From: Agapetus fuscipes
Taxonomy: Eukaryota > Arthropoda > Insecta > Trichoptera > Glossosomatidae
DNA: 64,000 nt
NCBI GenBank assembly: GCA_951799405.1
Contig: OX637338.1
Span: forward strand, 620,001-684,000
Direction of reading: 5' to 3'
The translations under genes were made by a program, and so were the position numbers. The notes beneath the pieces are model-generated. The model was not told the DNA's origin. It searched no databases and saw nothing but the letters and a program-made list of their open reading frames with translations. Of this stretch, positions 45,701 through 55,513 are shown piece by piece. Position 1 is the stretch's first letter, and each line of letters starts with the position of its first letter.

Positions 45701-48005
45701 GATGATCCATGGCTCAATTCTGTTGTGAATAGCCCTGATAGGGATTAATTTGTGCAATTAAATAGGGATACTTTGAGTACTGCCTTAATTTGTTATTTGT
45801 CTTGTCTGTAACTCTCTGATTGTTTCAGGGACACAAATCTTATGACCGAGTAAAAAAAGAGATAGAAGGCAAAAACGACAATGACCACAACGGCACATCA
45901 AACGGAGTAGAGAGCTCGCTGTTTGATCAGTACGACAAATACCCACTGTCCGTGCTGCGGGGCCCCCTGGACAAGCTACCTCCATGTATTGATCCATTAC
46001 TGAAAGAGGTAATTACAATTTTATTGACATCCTTTCTGATATCAGTACCCTGAGTATTAAACCTTGCGTACATACTTAACCCTTAAATGGGCCGTCATAC
46101 ATCTACTGTAATTTTTTGCTTTCTTACTACATATTTATATTGATTTGGGATATAATAACAAGAATTTGAAAAAAAAAATCGTGAATAAACGTTTTTTCAG
46201 AACGTCCGTTGTAACGGACATTTCCTGAAATAGCTTATTGTTAGTTCTAATTCACCATGTCACTTAAAACGGACATAACCAAGTTGAGCTAATGATAAAA
46301 GTTAGTCATAATCATCCTCTAAAACGGCTGATGCGACTTGGAATGAAGCACATTTTTTTTATCATATATCCAGCTTGTCCTTCAAACTTAAATCCCCATT
46401 TATTTGGTTTCTTGGGGATGTATTGTCTTATATTGCTAGCCTTTTTCCCTTTATACGGGATCATCACTTTGTCAATGGAATATGAGCCTTATTCTTCTAT
46501 TTGTAAACATTTTGGTCGGATGTGTTCTATAACAGGGCAGATTTTAAACGTTACTATCATTCTTAGGTATGTTTGAATTATCACAAAAATGGAGATAACG
46601 TTTTAAAGTTTGATACCTTTTCAGAGGCATCGCTTTAGCAATACATGCATATCGGAGATCATTCGACCAAAAGTCTTCAAAAGCTGGCATGCCTCTTAGT
46701 ATTTTGATTCCTAATTTCATCCTAATAACATTCTAATTCTTTTCTACTGATATTTATTGTTTTTCCCGTCTCTTGTGAAGAATATAAATTGGTCACTGTT
46801 ACTATAAAATCCATAAAGTTATTATCGAAAAAATGTTGAAAGTATTGAAGATACGTCTTTACCTCATCAAAAATATTTCTATTTATATTATATATTTTTC
46901 TTGTGCCACGACATTTCTGTAAAAAAATGTATTTTTTACAATTTAAATAATAATAAAAGCTATTGTTCTGGTCAAAGTAAGGTAATACGTACTAGAAATA
47001 ATAGCAACACAAACATAGAAATACACCCAGACGCAAACAAATATGTCTGAGGCGTACAGATATTTCGTCCAATCCAGGAATCGACCCTAGAATTGAAGAA
47101 ATATCATGTGATTGATTTGGCAACGTCCGTCACAAGGGACATGTGCTACAGCCACTACTTGTAGGGAGAACTAGGCAATGTCCGTTTTAAGAGACATCAC
47201 TTAATTTTATAAATAAATACTACAAAAATGCAAAATACTAACTATAATTCTACAAAACATCAATACATATGTATTTTATTACATAAATAAATTGATTTTA
47301 GTCCAAAAAATCTTTGACATAGATATAAAATATGAATATTTACCTGGCGAGTAAATTTAGATGTTCGTTGATAAGTTCAAAATGCTCATAAATCACGCGA
47401 CATCGTGCTTTGTCGCTCCGCGCGCTCACAAAATAAAAGAAAGATAGTTACACGTGGCAAAATCAACAACGAAAACTTCATACGTTTGTTTTGAAAGCCA
47501 TGAATGCGTGTTTATGTAGACGTCATTTTAAACGGACAAAATCAATTTAAGGGTTAACCGTGAATATAATGGAAGATATAACAGTGCCTCTTGTTCTAGT
47601 ATCCTGCCGCCATTCCTCTAGGGGTGGCCGGTATCTCCACACAAGTGCCTCCACTTGACTCTATCCTTGCATACTTCTTTCATCTCATCTAGTTTCATCA
47701 CTCTTTTCATGCATGCTCTTCTTTTGTTTCTACTCTGTAGATTCCATTCATTCGCTATCTCCCCTAGTGAGCATTTTAATTTTCAAACATTTCTGTGGTA
47801 CACAGGTCCCTGAAGATTTCAAATCGCTGAAGTATAAAAATATTATAACCTTATCGTGGAACCTATGATAAAAATATGTTTCTTTTTTCAGCTTTACTTG
47901 ACTCATGATGATTTCGTGTCAACATTCGGTACGACTTACAACAAGTTCAAAACTCTTCCAATATGGAAACAGAAAGATTATAAGAAATCAGCTGGACTAT
48001 TTTGA
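33747..48005 (+). CDS. qua: Villin (villin-like, quail-type actin-binding protein)
   Basis: Calcium-regulated actin bundling, capping or severing protein. Exons: 33747-33839, 36012-36125, 37115-37314, 38069-38264, 39924-40214, 40661-40889, 41637-41884, 41967-42053, 42185-42278, 42963-43202, 43721-43852, 44129-44284, 45285-45391, 45829-46008, 47892-48005; all phases agree, 826 aa (human villin 827). Six gelsolin domains: G1 ([24 protein letters not shown]), G2 ([22 protein letters not shown]), G3 ([18 protein letters not shown]), G4 ([21 protein letters not shown]), G5 ([15 protein letters not shown]), G6 ([17 protein letters not shown]). The headpiece spans the last two exons (YPLSVLRG, ending [16 protein letters not shown]), with the usual KK and terminal hydrophobic core. 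No stop or frameshift. The first exon with the ATG lies upstream, perhaps at 23144. The symbol follows Drosophila quail; orthology is inferred from architecture. Confidence 0.95.
33926..34100. mobile_element. Foldback element
   Basis: GCTGGAAGTCTCATC, GGTAATTCTTACCTA on the left mirror TAGGTAAGAATTACC, GATGAGACTTCCAGC on the right. The inner part (GTCAATCCGAGATGGCCGCA) is related to the centre of 58148-58390. Villin intron 1. Confidence 0.7.
34216..34360. mobile_element. Foldback MITE family E, half copy
   Basis: GGGAAGTCTCGACGACCGTC, AACACGGCTATGCGTGAACA; the right arm stops at GCCATGTTGTG. Confidence 0.6.
34372..34460 (-). mobile_element. tRNA-derived SINE-2
   Basis: Minus strand: ATAGCTCAGTTGGTAGAGTG (near-perfect A box) and GGGTTCAAATCCCACCAAAG (B box), then GGTGTCAGAAATGATAGCC. 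Sisters at 34915-35000 and 53270-53428. Confidence 0.8.
34915..35000 (+). mobile_element. tRNA-derived SINE-2
   Basis: ATAACTCAGCTGGTAGAGTG and GGGTTCGATTTCCACTGAGG, followed by GTGTCAGAATGATTTCC; a family A copy begins directly after. It could be mistaken for a tRNA gene, but the acceptor stem does not close and no CCA-side match is seen. Confidence 0.75.
35010..35272 (+). mobile_element. SINE-like family A
   Basis: Near-consensus, ATTCCTTGACTTATAGGTTG to tail TTAGATTTAGATTTAGATTC. Confidence 0.85.
35659..35887. mobile_element. MITE with about 55-bp inverted ends
   Basis: CAGTGGCGAAGGGTGCCACA, AAGCCGGTTTCCATCGGTTT on the left; AGCCGATGGAAACCGGTTTG, GGCACCCTTCGCCACTG on the right. Villin intron 1. 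Confidence 0.85.
36560..36768 (+). mobile_element. SINE-like family A lacking the head
   Basis: TTGTTCACTTTGTCAATGTC to TTAGATTTAGATTTT. Villin intron 2. Confidence 0.75.
38313..39090 (+). mobile_element. 5'-truncated non-LTR retrotransposon (reverse transcriptase C-terminal part)
   Basis: A 240-codon frame without stops, starting about 45 bp after the donor of villin exon 4. It contains [48 protein letters not shown] and [17 protein letters not shown], the thumb and C-terminal region seen downstream of RT domains in many insect LINEs; RT palm motifs are missing. It ends GTGGAACGGCGGCC after the stop. Further ends of this family: 18325, 26030, 29965, 47597. The open frame suggests a fairly recent insertion. 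Clade unresolved (RTE-related or I/Jockey-like). Confidence 0.85.
39105..39235 (+). repeat. Foldback family B, diverged arm
   Basis: GAAGCTTTCACGGCCGGTTC, TAGCCGTGGTCTGGTTGATT, CAGTTTCGCCCATTGCTCCG, ATGGGCATTATCAGCG: same order of words as family B but clearly diverged. Confidence 0.55.
40250..40395 (-). mobile_element. RTE-like LINE 3' end fragment
   Basis: Minus strand reads [20 protein letters not shown] then [12 protein letters not shown], typical of the RTE-type protein end. In villin intron 5. Confidence 0.6.
42700..42875. repeat. Short-word repeat region, probable MITE
   Basis: The word GACAnAATGTCC and variants recur (AGACAGAATGTCCAACGACA, CACTGTCCACAGACAAAAT, AAAGACAAAATGTGTTATGT) in both orientations between CCCACGACAATATG and GGTCGTGGCA. 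Villin intron 9. Confidence 0.5.
43375..43475 (+). mobile_element. SINE-1 head, diverged
   Basis: GTCTAGTAGCGCTTAGAGCT, CTGAAGGTTGTGGACTTTCC, GGAGGAGCAAAAAAAAC follow the SINE-1 head. Confidence 0.45.
43556..43712 (+). mobile_element. SINE-like family A adjoining villin exon 11
   Basis: TACTGTAAAAAATGCTTCAC to GCGTAAACTTATAGGTTTCT. It stops a few bases before the acceptor of the exon at 43721, so the polypyrimidine tract of that exon seems partly to come from the repeat (inference). Confidence 0.7.
44395..44515 (+). repeat. Foldback family B, single arm
   Basis: GGGATCTGTTGCCGTGGACT, AGTTTTGCCCATATCTACCA, GAGCTTCTTCAGTGTGAAAG. Villin intron 12. Confidence 0.6.
44815..45235. repeat. Interspersed repeat L (copy 2)
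   Basis: Aligns with 50-330: CACGACAGGTTTTGCAAACA, CCTCAGGTGGCTAAATAATT, AAAGTGAATGCCTCCACAGT. Class unknown; fills villin intron 12. Confidence 0.5.
45503..45600 (+). mobile_element. SINE-like family A, truncated
   Basis: TTCCTTGACTTATAGGTTGT to TCAGATGGGTCGGCAAGAGA. Followed by a SINE-1-like scrap (GTGTGATTCACACA). Confidence 0.65.
45640..45737. mobile_element. Short MITE, family K
   Basis: TTCACACACAGCAACTACTT, GGCTCAACTGCCACCTAACG, AATTTTCCATATAAAAATAT, TTGTGAATAGCCC. Confidence 0.6.
46080..47553 (-). mobile_element. Decayed piggyBac-like element in the last villin intron
   Basis: Flanked by TTAA on both sides (46076-46079, 47554-47557), ends CCCTTAAAT and ATTTAAGGG inverted, both hallmarks of piggyBac transposons. 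Minus-strand remnants of the transposase in changing frames: [19 protein letters not shown] near 46690, [17 protein letters not shown] just after it, then [20 protein letters not shown] and [15 protein letters not shown] near 46400. Frameshifts and stops separate them and the C-terminal catalytic part is missing, so it cannot make transposase. Repeated GTCCGTTTTAA words near both ends may be subterminal binding sites (inference). Confidence 0.9.
47597..47775 (-). mobile_element. LINE 3' fragment (38313-39090 family)
   Basis: Minus strand reads [20 protein letters not shown], then [21 protein letters not shown] and a stop, with hardly any decay. Lies between the piggyBac remnant and the last villin exon. 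Confidence 0.85.
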
Positions 48006-48187
48006 TATCTTGTGTTTCATTGATTATTAATTTTTATATAAGTTTTATTTCTCAGTTTTTTACATTAGAAATAGTGTAAGATAGGAAAGAACCTAACTTT
48101 TAATAATTTCGATGAAAGATAGAATCTAGAAACCAATGAATGGATAACTGTTTGAAAGTAAAAGATAAATCATGTGTTGAGCTCTTA

Positions 48188-48363
48188 GAGCCCGTTCCCA
48201 CTTGTCGGGTGTCGAATCCGTAAATTAAGCGGAGGTTCCAGTGGCAGAACATTTTGGACACAATCGGTTTCCGATAAGTGTGAACAGCTTCATACATAAT
48301 GTTCTGCCACTGGGACCTCCGACTAATATATGGATCCGACACCCGACAAGTGGGAACGGGCTC
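48188..48363. mobile_element. Foldback MITE in the villin 3' UTR
   Basis: 176 bp: GAGCCCGTTCCCACTTGTCG, GGTGTCGAATCC at the left and GGATCCGACACC, CGACAAGTGGGAACGGGCTC at the right; TTA on both flanks. If transcribed with villin the 3' UTR would fold into a stem of about 65 bp. Confidence 0.92.
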
Positions 48364-48394
48364 TTAGTTTAACGTAAGTTACACCACTGAAGTC

Positions 48395-48416
48395 AATAAA
48401 TTTCACTTATAATAAA
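48395..48416 (+). terminator. Polyadenylation signals of villin
   Basis: AATAAA at 48395-48400 and again at 48411-48416, 390-410 bp after the stop. No earlier AATAAA in the 3' region. Confidence 0.55.
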
Positions 48417-48419
48417 GTG

Positions 48420-50580
48420 CTGCATTTACTCACACGATATCAATTATGTAATTTGTATTATATATTTTGAATAAAAAACAACTTGTATGAATTTTAACTT
48501 GTTATTTATTATTTAATATTGTTTACATACTTGCCACTAAAACACTAAAAGTAATATTAAAATCTTTACAATATACAAAGTTTGTAAAATTCAATAAAAT
48601 ATTTTTATTTATTTTTCAAAACATAACTTATTAGATCCGTTACAAAGTATCATTAAGAACCGTAACAAGAGGTGTAGGTGTTGAGGGATTGTCGAGGCGG
48701 AGGGGAAGCCCCCCCAAGTAAGTAACACGCTAGCAAGTACTCGCCCCGGGACACACATCTGTACCCGTAGTACGAGTTTTTTTCACAATACTCGAAGTAT
48801 TGAGTATTCGAAAAAAATGTATGTGAACTTGAAAAGCAACCTTGGCAAAAAAAGTTTCTAGACTTGTTTTGCCAGAGATGAATAGAATACTCAATATTTC
48901 GAGTATTGGGAAAAAACTCGTACTAGGGGTACTGGTATTCAGTGCGGCCGTGCGGAGCCCCCTACTCTACTTATTGATGAGCTGATGCTGCTCAAGGCAC
49001 TCGCACTGAGGTAGGCCAGAGACAACTCACACTTACAGTATTAAAAGGCAGCTCCCCAATATGTTATTTATTTACATTCAATCTGACCCAATTACATCAA
49101 GCATCGTATTCCTGCGACGAGTTCCTATCACAAAGATGGACATAATAAATGTAAAGCTAACAAGCATTGACCTTGTACATTTTAGGAAAACAAAATGTAA
49201 AAGTGAACATTATATTATCAAAGTTAATACCCTTACACATCAAATCCCTTAGTGGACTGTTCCAAATATTACAAAATCAAGCATAAGTAGAAAAATATAT
49301 AATATATATTATTAAAGAGGAGCTCTTCACATCACATAACAATGGCAACTCATCCTGCATTTCAAATTGTATCAGTTTCCTTCTTCCTGGCAAAGTTGAA
49401 AATCGGTACAACTATTTTTGGTAAAAAAAATATATTCAAAGTAAAATAAGATCATCTACAGATAAGTCAATTGTAAAATGGAGGACAGTAGTATTAGTAT
49501 GTAAAAACAAACATTAAACATTGTACAGAGAAACACATTTCATTTCAAAGATTAAAGTGCAGAAGACGCAGGAATGTAAACAAACAGAAATGATAAATGT
49601 GCTAATGGAAATTACTGATTTAACAAGTATGAACTCATCGGTGTTATACATTAGAATATTTAAACCAGATATCAGTTTCAAGTTCTCGATTTAACTTCAA
49701 TTTACAAAAAAAGAAACAGACAGTTCAACATTAAACGCATTTCAGAAATGATCAAATCTGTAAACACCTCCGACTAGGTATATTTCTTTCTAAACCAGTT
49801 CGGCAAACGTCACTCTAAAACCGCGATCTTCTTCATTCTCCAGCTGATCATAATGCATCGAGTTAACCTTCAGAAGAAAAGATTTATGAATCAAATAAGA
49901 GTTTCGGCAGTTAAACTTTAAAATATTTAAACCTCCCATTCAAGGAGCGTTCCGGAAGTAGATTTGAGCAGGTTTGGGTAAACCAAAAAACTATTTCGCT
50001 AAAGAATAACCTTTCTTATTTTAAACTTCGTAGGGTTTGTGTATTCACACAGTGAACATTTATTATTTCTTACTTTGGTTCAGCGGGCTGGTACAGATCT
50101 AAAATGGTTTATCAAAACCATGCACTAAACTGGTATGGGTTTAATCTAATGAATAACACTGATGGAGCAGACTTGTAGTAGCACCGGACCACTCGAGTTC
50201 CACACGGTCATAATACCGTTCATCCTTCTCTTATCACCAGGCATGCCGACTAGCTCCTCACAGCTGCCAGGGCTCGGCAGGGAGCCAACCACATCTAAGC
50301 TACACAACTAGTAAACTCAAAACAACCCAACTCTACACAATATGCTGTGCATTGTTTCACTGCAGTACTCTTATTATAAAGCATCACATTAATTCTCCAC
50401 CGACACGTAAATAGAAAAAATAAATGGAAGAGACAACAGCATCCCTAGTGAATGATGTAGTCTCCATATACCTTTTCAATTTACGCGATGGTGGGAAATT
50501 TACACAATGTTATATATTAGCGGCACAGTTTAGTAGTCTATCTGGATATGACAGACATGCTTAACACAATAAAACCAGGA
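48420..50580. other. A+T-rich non-coding stretch
   Basis: No coding gene seen. Contains the foldback at 48772-48940 and a G+C-richer part at 50150-50300. It could in part be the 3' UTR of a minus-strand gene, but no direct sign. Confidence 0.35.
48772..48940. mobile_element. Foldback MITE, GTACTACGGGTAC-ended family
   Basis: Left AATACTCGAAGTATTGAGTA with GTACGAG outside; right ATACTCAATATTTCGAGTAT and AACTCGTACTAGGGGTACTG. Sister at 58796-58990; lone ends at 12560 and 42350. Confidence 0.8.
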
Positions 50581-50582
50581 GT

Positions 50583-52190
50583 GGAAGTATCGATGGCTGC
50601 AGGTAGATCTTCCCAAACCTATTTGAAGATAGGACGGAATACAACATGGCGGTGCCTGAACAGCTGAGCGTTGTTTCATGTAAATAATAATAATTGGACA
50701 ATTTGTATACAGCGCCGTTTAGTGGCACTAGCCACCCCAAGGGCGCTTTTATGTGTTGAAGCTTCTGTTAAACAAATGTGTCTTAAGCAACTTCCTGAAA
50801 CTGCCAACACTGGTCTCTGTTCTCAACTCCAGAGGTAGACTATTCCAGCAGGATGGACCAGCCGAACTAAAAGCCCTGTCTCCGAAACCAGTTCTGTTCC
50901 GTCGAAGAGGCAGTTGAAGCCTGTTTACGGCGTCACTCTGTGCAGAACGAAGAGTGCATCGTTTTCCACCTATCTGGTCGACTCTGCACAATTCACACAA
51001 GTACGATGGGGCAACTCCTCTGAGGGCATTAAAAACAGAAACACATATTTTGTACTCAATCCTCTCTGGGACTCGCAGCCAATGAAGGCGCCGCAACAGA
51101 GGAGAGACATGGTCAGTTTTTCGTCCTCCTAAAAGTAATTTGGCTGCAGCATTAAAGACGGATTGCAGTCTAGACTGCTGAAACCTTGGAAGACCCCAGA
51201 ACAGACCATTGCAATAATCCAGTCTCGACACAACAAAGGACGCAATGAGAATCTTAGCAGCTTCGGATGTCAAACAGTTTCTGACCCATCTCAACTGCCT
51301 CAGGTGAAAAAAACAGGAGCTCACAGTCGAGCTTATTTGCGTACTCATGGAGAGAGTGTTGTCAAGATGGACCCCAAGAAACTTAATTGAGCTAGATGGA
51401 TATACATCCAGGCCCATTACTTTAATTGGTGAAGAGCCAAGCAAGTGTTTCCTACCAGGAGACGACATCCAGATGAATTCTGTCTTGTCTGGATTCATTC
51501 TAAGGCGACACCTTGCCATCCACTCAGCCACCACTTCAATGCACCGGACCATCTCAAGACTACAGGCATCTGTCATAGATGGCTGACAGAAACGACAAAG
51601 TAGAATATCATCAGCATAAGAATAGTAGCTGGTGCCGTTCATCAGTACAGTGCTCTCAAGATCATTTGTGTACAGGGTAAAAAGTAAAGGCCCGAGCACA
51701 GATCCCTGAGGCACACCACAGTCCATGGGCATACCTGATGACTCACCATCAACATCCACAGTCTGACATCTGCCTTTCAGATATGAAGATAGCAATTTAG
51801 ATACTCCTCCTCGGACTCCGTACAACCTATCAAGCTTAGTGATGAGTATACTGTGATCAACAGTGTCGAAGGCAGCGCTCATGTCAAGTACTGCCACCAT
51901 GGCAAGAGCACCGTCCCCAACCGCAGCTATCACATCATTCACAATGCGAAGTAAGGCAGTCTCAGTGGAATGAGCTTTTCTATATGCTGACTGAAACTTA
52001 GACAGATATCCGCCTCGCTCCATGTGCTGAGTGAGTTGCCAAACAACGGCCTTCTCAATAATTTTCGATATAAAAGGAACGGAACGGTAAAATGTATCAG
52101 CTGTTGATGCGCCGCCATATTTAATTCTGTCTTACCTTCAATTAGGTGCGGTAAGATCTACCGACGGCTGTTGAGCCTTCCACGTCAGGC
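50583..52190. mobile_element. Foldback MITE family E split by a LINE insertion
   Basis: Left half 50583-50685 (AGTGGAAGTATCGATGGCTG, AACATGGCGGTGCCTGAACA) and right half 52090-52190 (ATCAGCTGTTGATGCGCCGC, CTACCGACGGCTGTTGAGCC) together make one ordinary family E element; the LINE lies at its loop. Confidence 0.85.
50686..52090 (-). mobile_element. 5'-truncated CR1/L2-type LINE with intact reverse transcriptase
   Basis: A 424-codon frame from ATG 52023 to 50749, open further upstream to about 52085 (SVPFISKIIEKAVV). RT palm motifs in order: VLDMSAAFDTVDH (A), MDCGVPQGSVLGPLL (B), YYSYADDILL (C, the catalytic YADD), MNPDKTEF (D), IKFLGVHLD (E). C-terminal domain ends WNSLPLELR...FRKLLKTHLF. 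The 5' part with the endonuclease is missing, so it cannot move by itself, but the frame has no stop, pointing to a young copy. The 3' end carries an A+T microsatellite (AATAATAATAATT on plus). Confidence 0.93.
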
Positions 52191-52199
52191 AAATTACGA

Positions 52200-52820
52200 C
52201 AGAACAATATGATGTAAGGTACAATATAACAAAAATGGATCCTTTACAAGATTAGTTAAATAGTAGGATCTTACAATTTTGGTAAAGTAACGACAGATAC
52301 TAAAATACATAATTGACCTTAACAGAATTGCAGCTCACAGTTTTACAATTTTCAGTATTTAATTACAAAGATAGAGCATGGCAAAATAAGTGGTAAAGTG
52401 CACATATATAAATACAAGGCAGGGATTCGTGGAGTTAATATGAATCTTGTCCTCAAGGACTAATCTACATCTTCCGTGTGCGACATTGGGATCCGCGTTA
52501 AATAAAAAACTGAGAAGAGGGCAATCTAAAAGGGAAACAAAGGAAAATGTATTAGCATCGGCAATCCAACAATCAGACATAACACCACATCCATTAACAT
52601 GTCAATGTTTTGGTATTAACTACTACATCTATACTTGTTACTTTTTATTGCATTATGATATTAGTAGGTAGGTATAGATCTCTTACAGTGAAGAAGGTAG
52701 GGCCGACGTTTATCATGAAAAGAAAACATGAGGCAGGAAATCAAATTCACTAATTGAAGTAGTATAGAACCAAAGGCGGTAATCTAGATTATTTTTCAAT
52801 TTGAAATAAATAAACAGACA
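52200..52820. other. A+T-rich non-coding stretch
   Basis: No repeat family or gene recognised; frames are short and shadow each other. Confidence 0.3.
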
Positions 52821-52822
52821 CT

Positions 52823-53250
52823 TTGCTTCTAAGCTACGCATGTAGCATAACAAACATTCAACTCATAAGCATTTATAAAATCATTAATACTATTTTCGAC
52901 TCACCTTATCATTTACAATGTATCAAATTAAATGTTCCAACGCAAAGATTTAGAATAAATCAATTGCTCTCCCTCATCTTTCATACTTCAAATTTAGGAT
53001 ACTATTCTCCTATTAACAGAATGTGTCATCTTTTAAATTCTTCCTCTCATCTAGATTTATGCGGCATGAGCCTGTCTGAATTCCGTAGAGCTTTGTTTTG
53101 CTGAGGAAAGTATAGGTATTTATTTGACTGTGCTATTATGTAATATTAATCCTTGATTTTTTTTTCTTTCTTTGTTATTCTTTGTAAATTACCTTGTCAT
53201 AAAATTATGTAATTGGACTATCATTTCCGTTAATAAATAAAATTAAAATA
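52823..53250 (+). mobile_element. Possible LINE 3' end
   Basis: Plus frame ends TSNLGYYSPINRMCHLLN and LDLCGMSLSEFRRAL, followed by a stop and a tail ending AATAAATAAAATTAAAATAA. The RM-L-N...FRR-L form is common at the end of insect non-LTR retrotransposon proteins. Not assigned to a clade. Confidence 0.4.
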
Positions 53251-53269
53251 ACGTCTTGCCACATTCCCA

Positions 53270-53428
53270 TCGCATGTGGCGAGGGAGCCGGCCTTGCGCC
53301 AACCACTTCAGTTGAAGTGGGAGTTTTCCAGCTAACAAGGGAAATCATTTCCGACACCCTTGGTGGAAATCAAACCCAGCTGTCAGTATGGAATGCAAGC
53401 ACTCTACCAACTGAGCTATAGACCGGAC
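53270..53428 (-). mobile_element. tRNA-derived SINE-2
   Basis: Minus strand: TATAGCTCAGTTGGTAGAGT, GGGTTTGATTTCCACCAAGG, then GTGTCGGAAATGATTTCCCT and a body with ACTTCAACTGAAGTGGTTGG. Confidence 0.75.
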
Positions 53429-53439
53429 AGAAAATCTTT

Positions 53440-54230
53440 TCTCATCATTTATTTTTTTAAATGCAATCTAGATTACCAGTTTGGTTCTATTTACGACTCA
53501 TAACCTAAAACTGCACGCTAACCCTGATACTCCAATTGTCATGCAAATGGCCAAACGGTAAAAAGACGCACAAAATTCTATAATACTTTAGCTCACAGAA
53601 TTACAGTGTAGTTTATATGTTTAATCATCAGTCCTAGAGGTGAGCGTGGAGGTGGTTTCCTTACAAGTAATGTCTAAGTATTTTTACAGTGAGCATGATC
53701 AGGTACAATGGCAGCTTTTCCTTTGATGATAAAGTTTTAAAAATCCAAAATGATTTCCGTGTAAATACCATCATGGCTGTACTTATCATTCCCTACATTG
53801 ACTTCATGAACTACCAAGGAAATGTGGTTGTAATATCGACACCTTAATTTAGGCAAAACTGAATAAGTGGCGTATTAAGCAAGCATGGGTTTCTCACATA
53901 AATCCACCTATTTTCTACGAGAGAAAACACAAATAAAGTATGAAAATTCCATAGTTAAGATGTTTCTCACGAGCACTTCTTTATAATTAGTTCACTTACT
54001 ATGAGAAGTTACACGCAATAAAATGTTTTATCCACGATTACTCAAATCAGTGAATCAGCACATATTCAGTTTTACTTTTAAGGTTGGGATATATTATGGA
54101 TGGTGAACAGTATACCAAGTATAAAACTTGACATTCAAATGCAACTACAGCGTTTACCAATAAATTAAATGAAACTAAAACGGTGTTTCTGGTGAGCGTT
54201 TTACTTTTCCCATATTATATTATAATTATT
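53440..54230. other. A+T-rich non-coding stretch
   Basis: Nothing recognised. Confidence 0.3.
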
Positions 54231-54231
54231 A

Positions 54232-54500
54232 TTCCTTGACTTATAGGTTGGATTCCTTGACTTATAGGTTGGTATGAGGCTGACCACCCATACTGTAAAA
54301 AATGGTTCACTTTGCCAGTGTCACCCCTGTTTCAGGGAAGGTCGGCAAAAGTTGTGGGGCTTATGTTCATTTGAGGTTTGAATTTTATTTGTAAGTACAC
54401 AATCAGCATTTGTAAGCGCGAACTACACATGTTTGTTTGTGGGCATACATCTGAGAGCTTTAAATGAATATATCCTTGCAACTTAGATTATAGATTATAG
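54232..54500 (+). mobile_element. SINE-like family A with duplicated head
   Basis: ATTCCTTGACTTATAGGTTG occurs twice back to back (54232 and 54251) before the body; tail TTAGATTATAGATTATAGAT. Confidence 0.85.
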
Positions 54501-55513
54501 ATGGTAAAATACTATGGTCGAGTTTAAAAAGATAAGTTTTACAGTTGGAGCACTGAAAAGGATTTTTATATTGTACAAATGCACAACCTGGTTATTTTTG
54601 TTACCCTACAATCAACTACTAATTTATTCAAAAGAGGCGCCATTCTTATAAAATGTCGCTTACAAAACTACCTCCCAATACAACATACTAAATATTGCAA
54701 TGTTTCTTTTCACACATTACTGGAAATCTGTACAGTGGATTAAATATTTGGGTTTCTAAGGATCCCTGTAGTTTTCCTATAATTTAAAACTTTTAGTCAC
54801 TTGTTTTTTAATTAAATATTAAATATTGAAAGTACTGTGAATGTCTACACATTAACACGAGTATAATTTTATCATGGTCGACGAGTACCTGATGTCCCGC
54901 ATGACAGCTTCATTTATATTAAGCTATCTATGAAAGAGTATATAGACTACTTTCTAAATGGATTTGATTATTTAAAAAAAAAATACAATGCATCAGACAA
55001 ACAGTTCCATAAGAGACAGACAGAAGCAGGAGTTGCCTTCACCACAATTTGTTTAGTGCTTTAAATACAGAGTAGAAAATATAAATGATAATAGGAAGGC
55101 AATTGTATAGTTATAATTATATACAGATTACAGTTGAAGATTAACCAGAGATACCTGAACAGTTGATTAAAATAAGGCACTAAGTACCATAGTGATCAAA
55201 TTGAGAAAAAGAGGAATACGTACTTGAGAAAGTTAGTAATCCATCAAATTTTTATACAAAAATCAACAGAGTAACTTATTTCTGCAGCTCACACGACGTC
55301 ATTATCTTCGTCATATATTTCAGTACAAACTGCCAATCAATGTGTCTTTTTGAAATTTCCAAAATACAACTTGTACAGTGTTATTCACTAGATTCCGCCC
55401 ATACCAGTTTAGTGCATGCTTTTGAGAAACCATTCTAAATCTGTACCAGCCCGCTAAACCAAAATCACGAAAAAGGTGATTCATTAGCGAAAAAGTAGCA
55501 GTTGAATAAGAGT
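54500..55513. other. A+T-rich non-coding stretch
   Basis: Nothing recognised. Confidence 0.3.

Noticed and set aside
50914..51586. Plus-strand frames of 72-79 codons
   Set aside because: Shadows of the reverse transcriptase frame on the minus strand.
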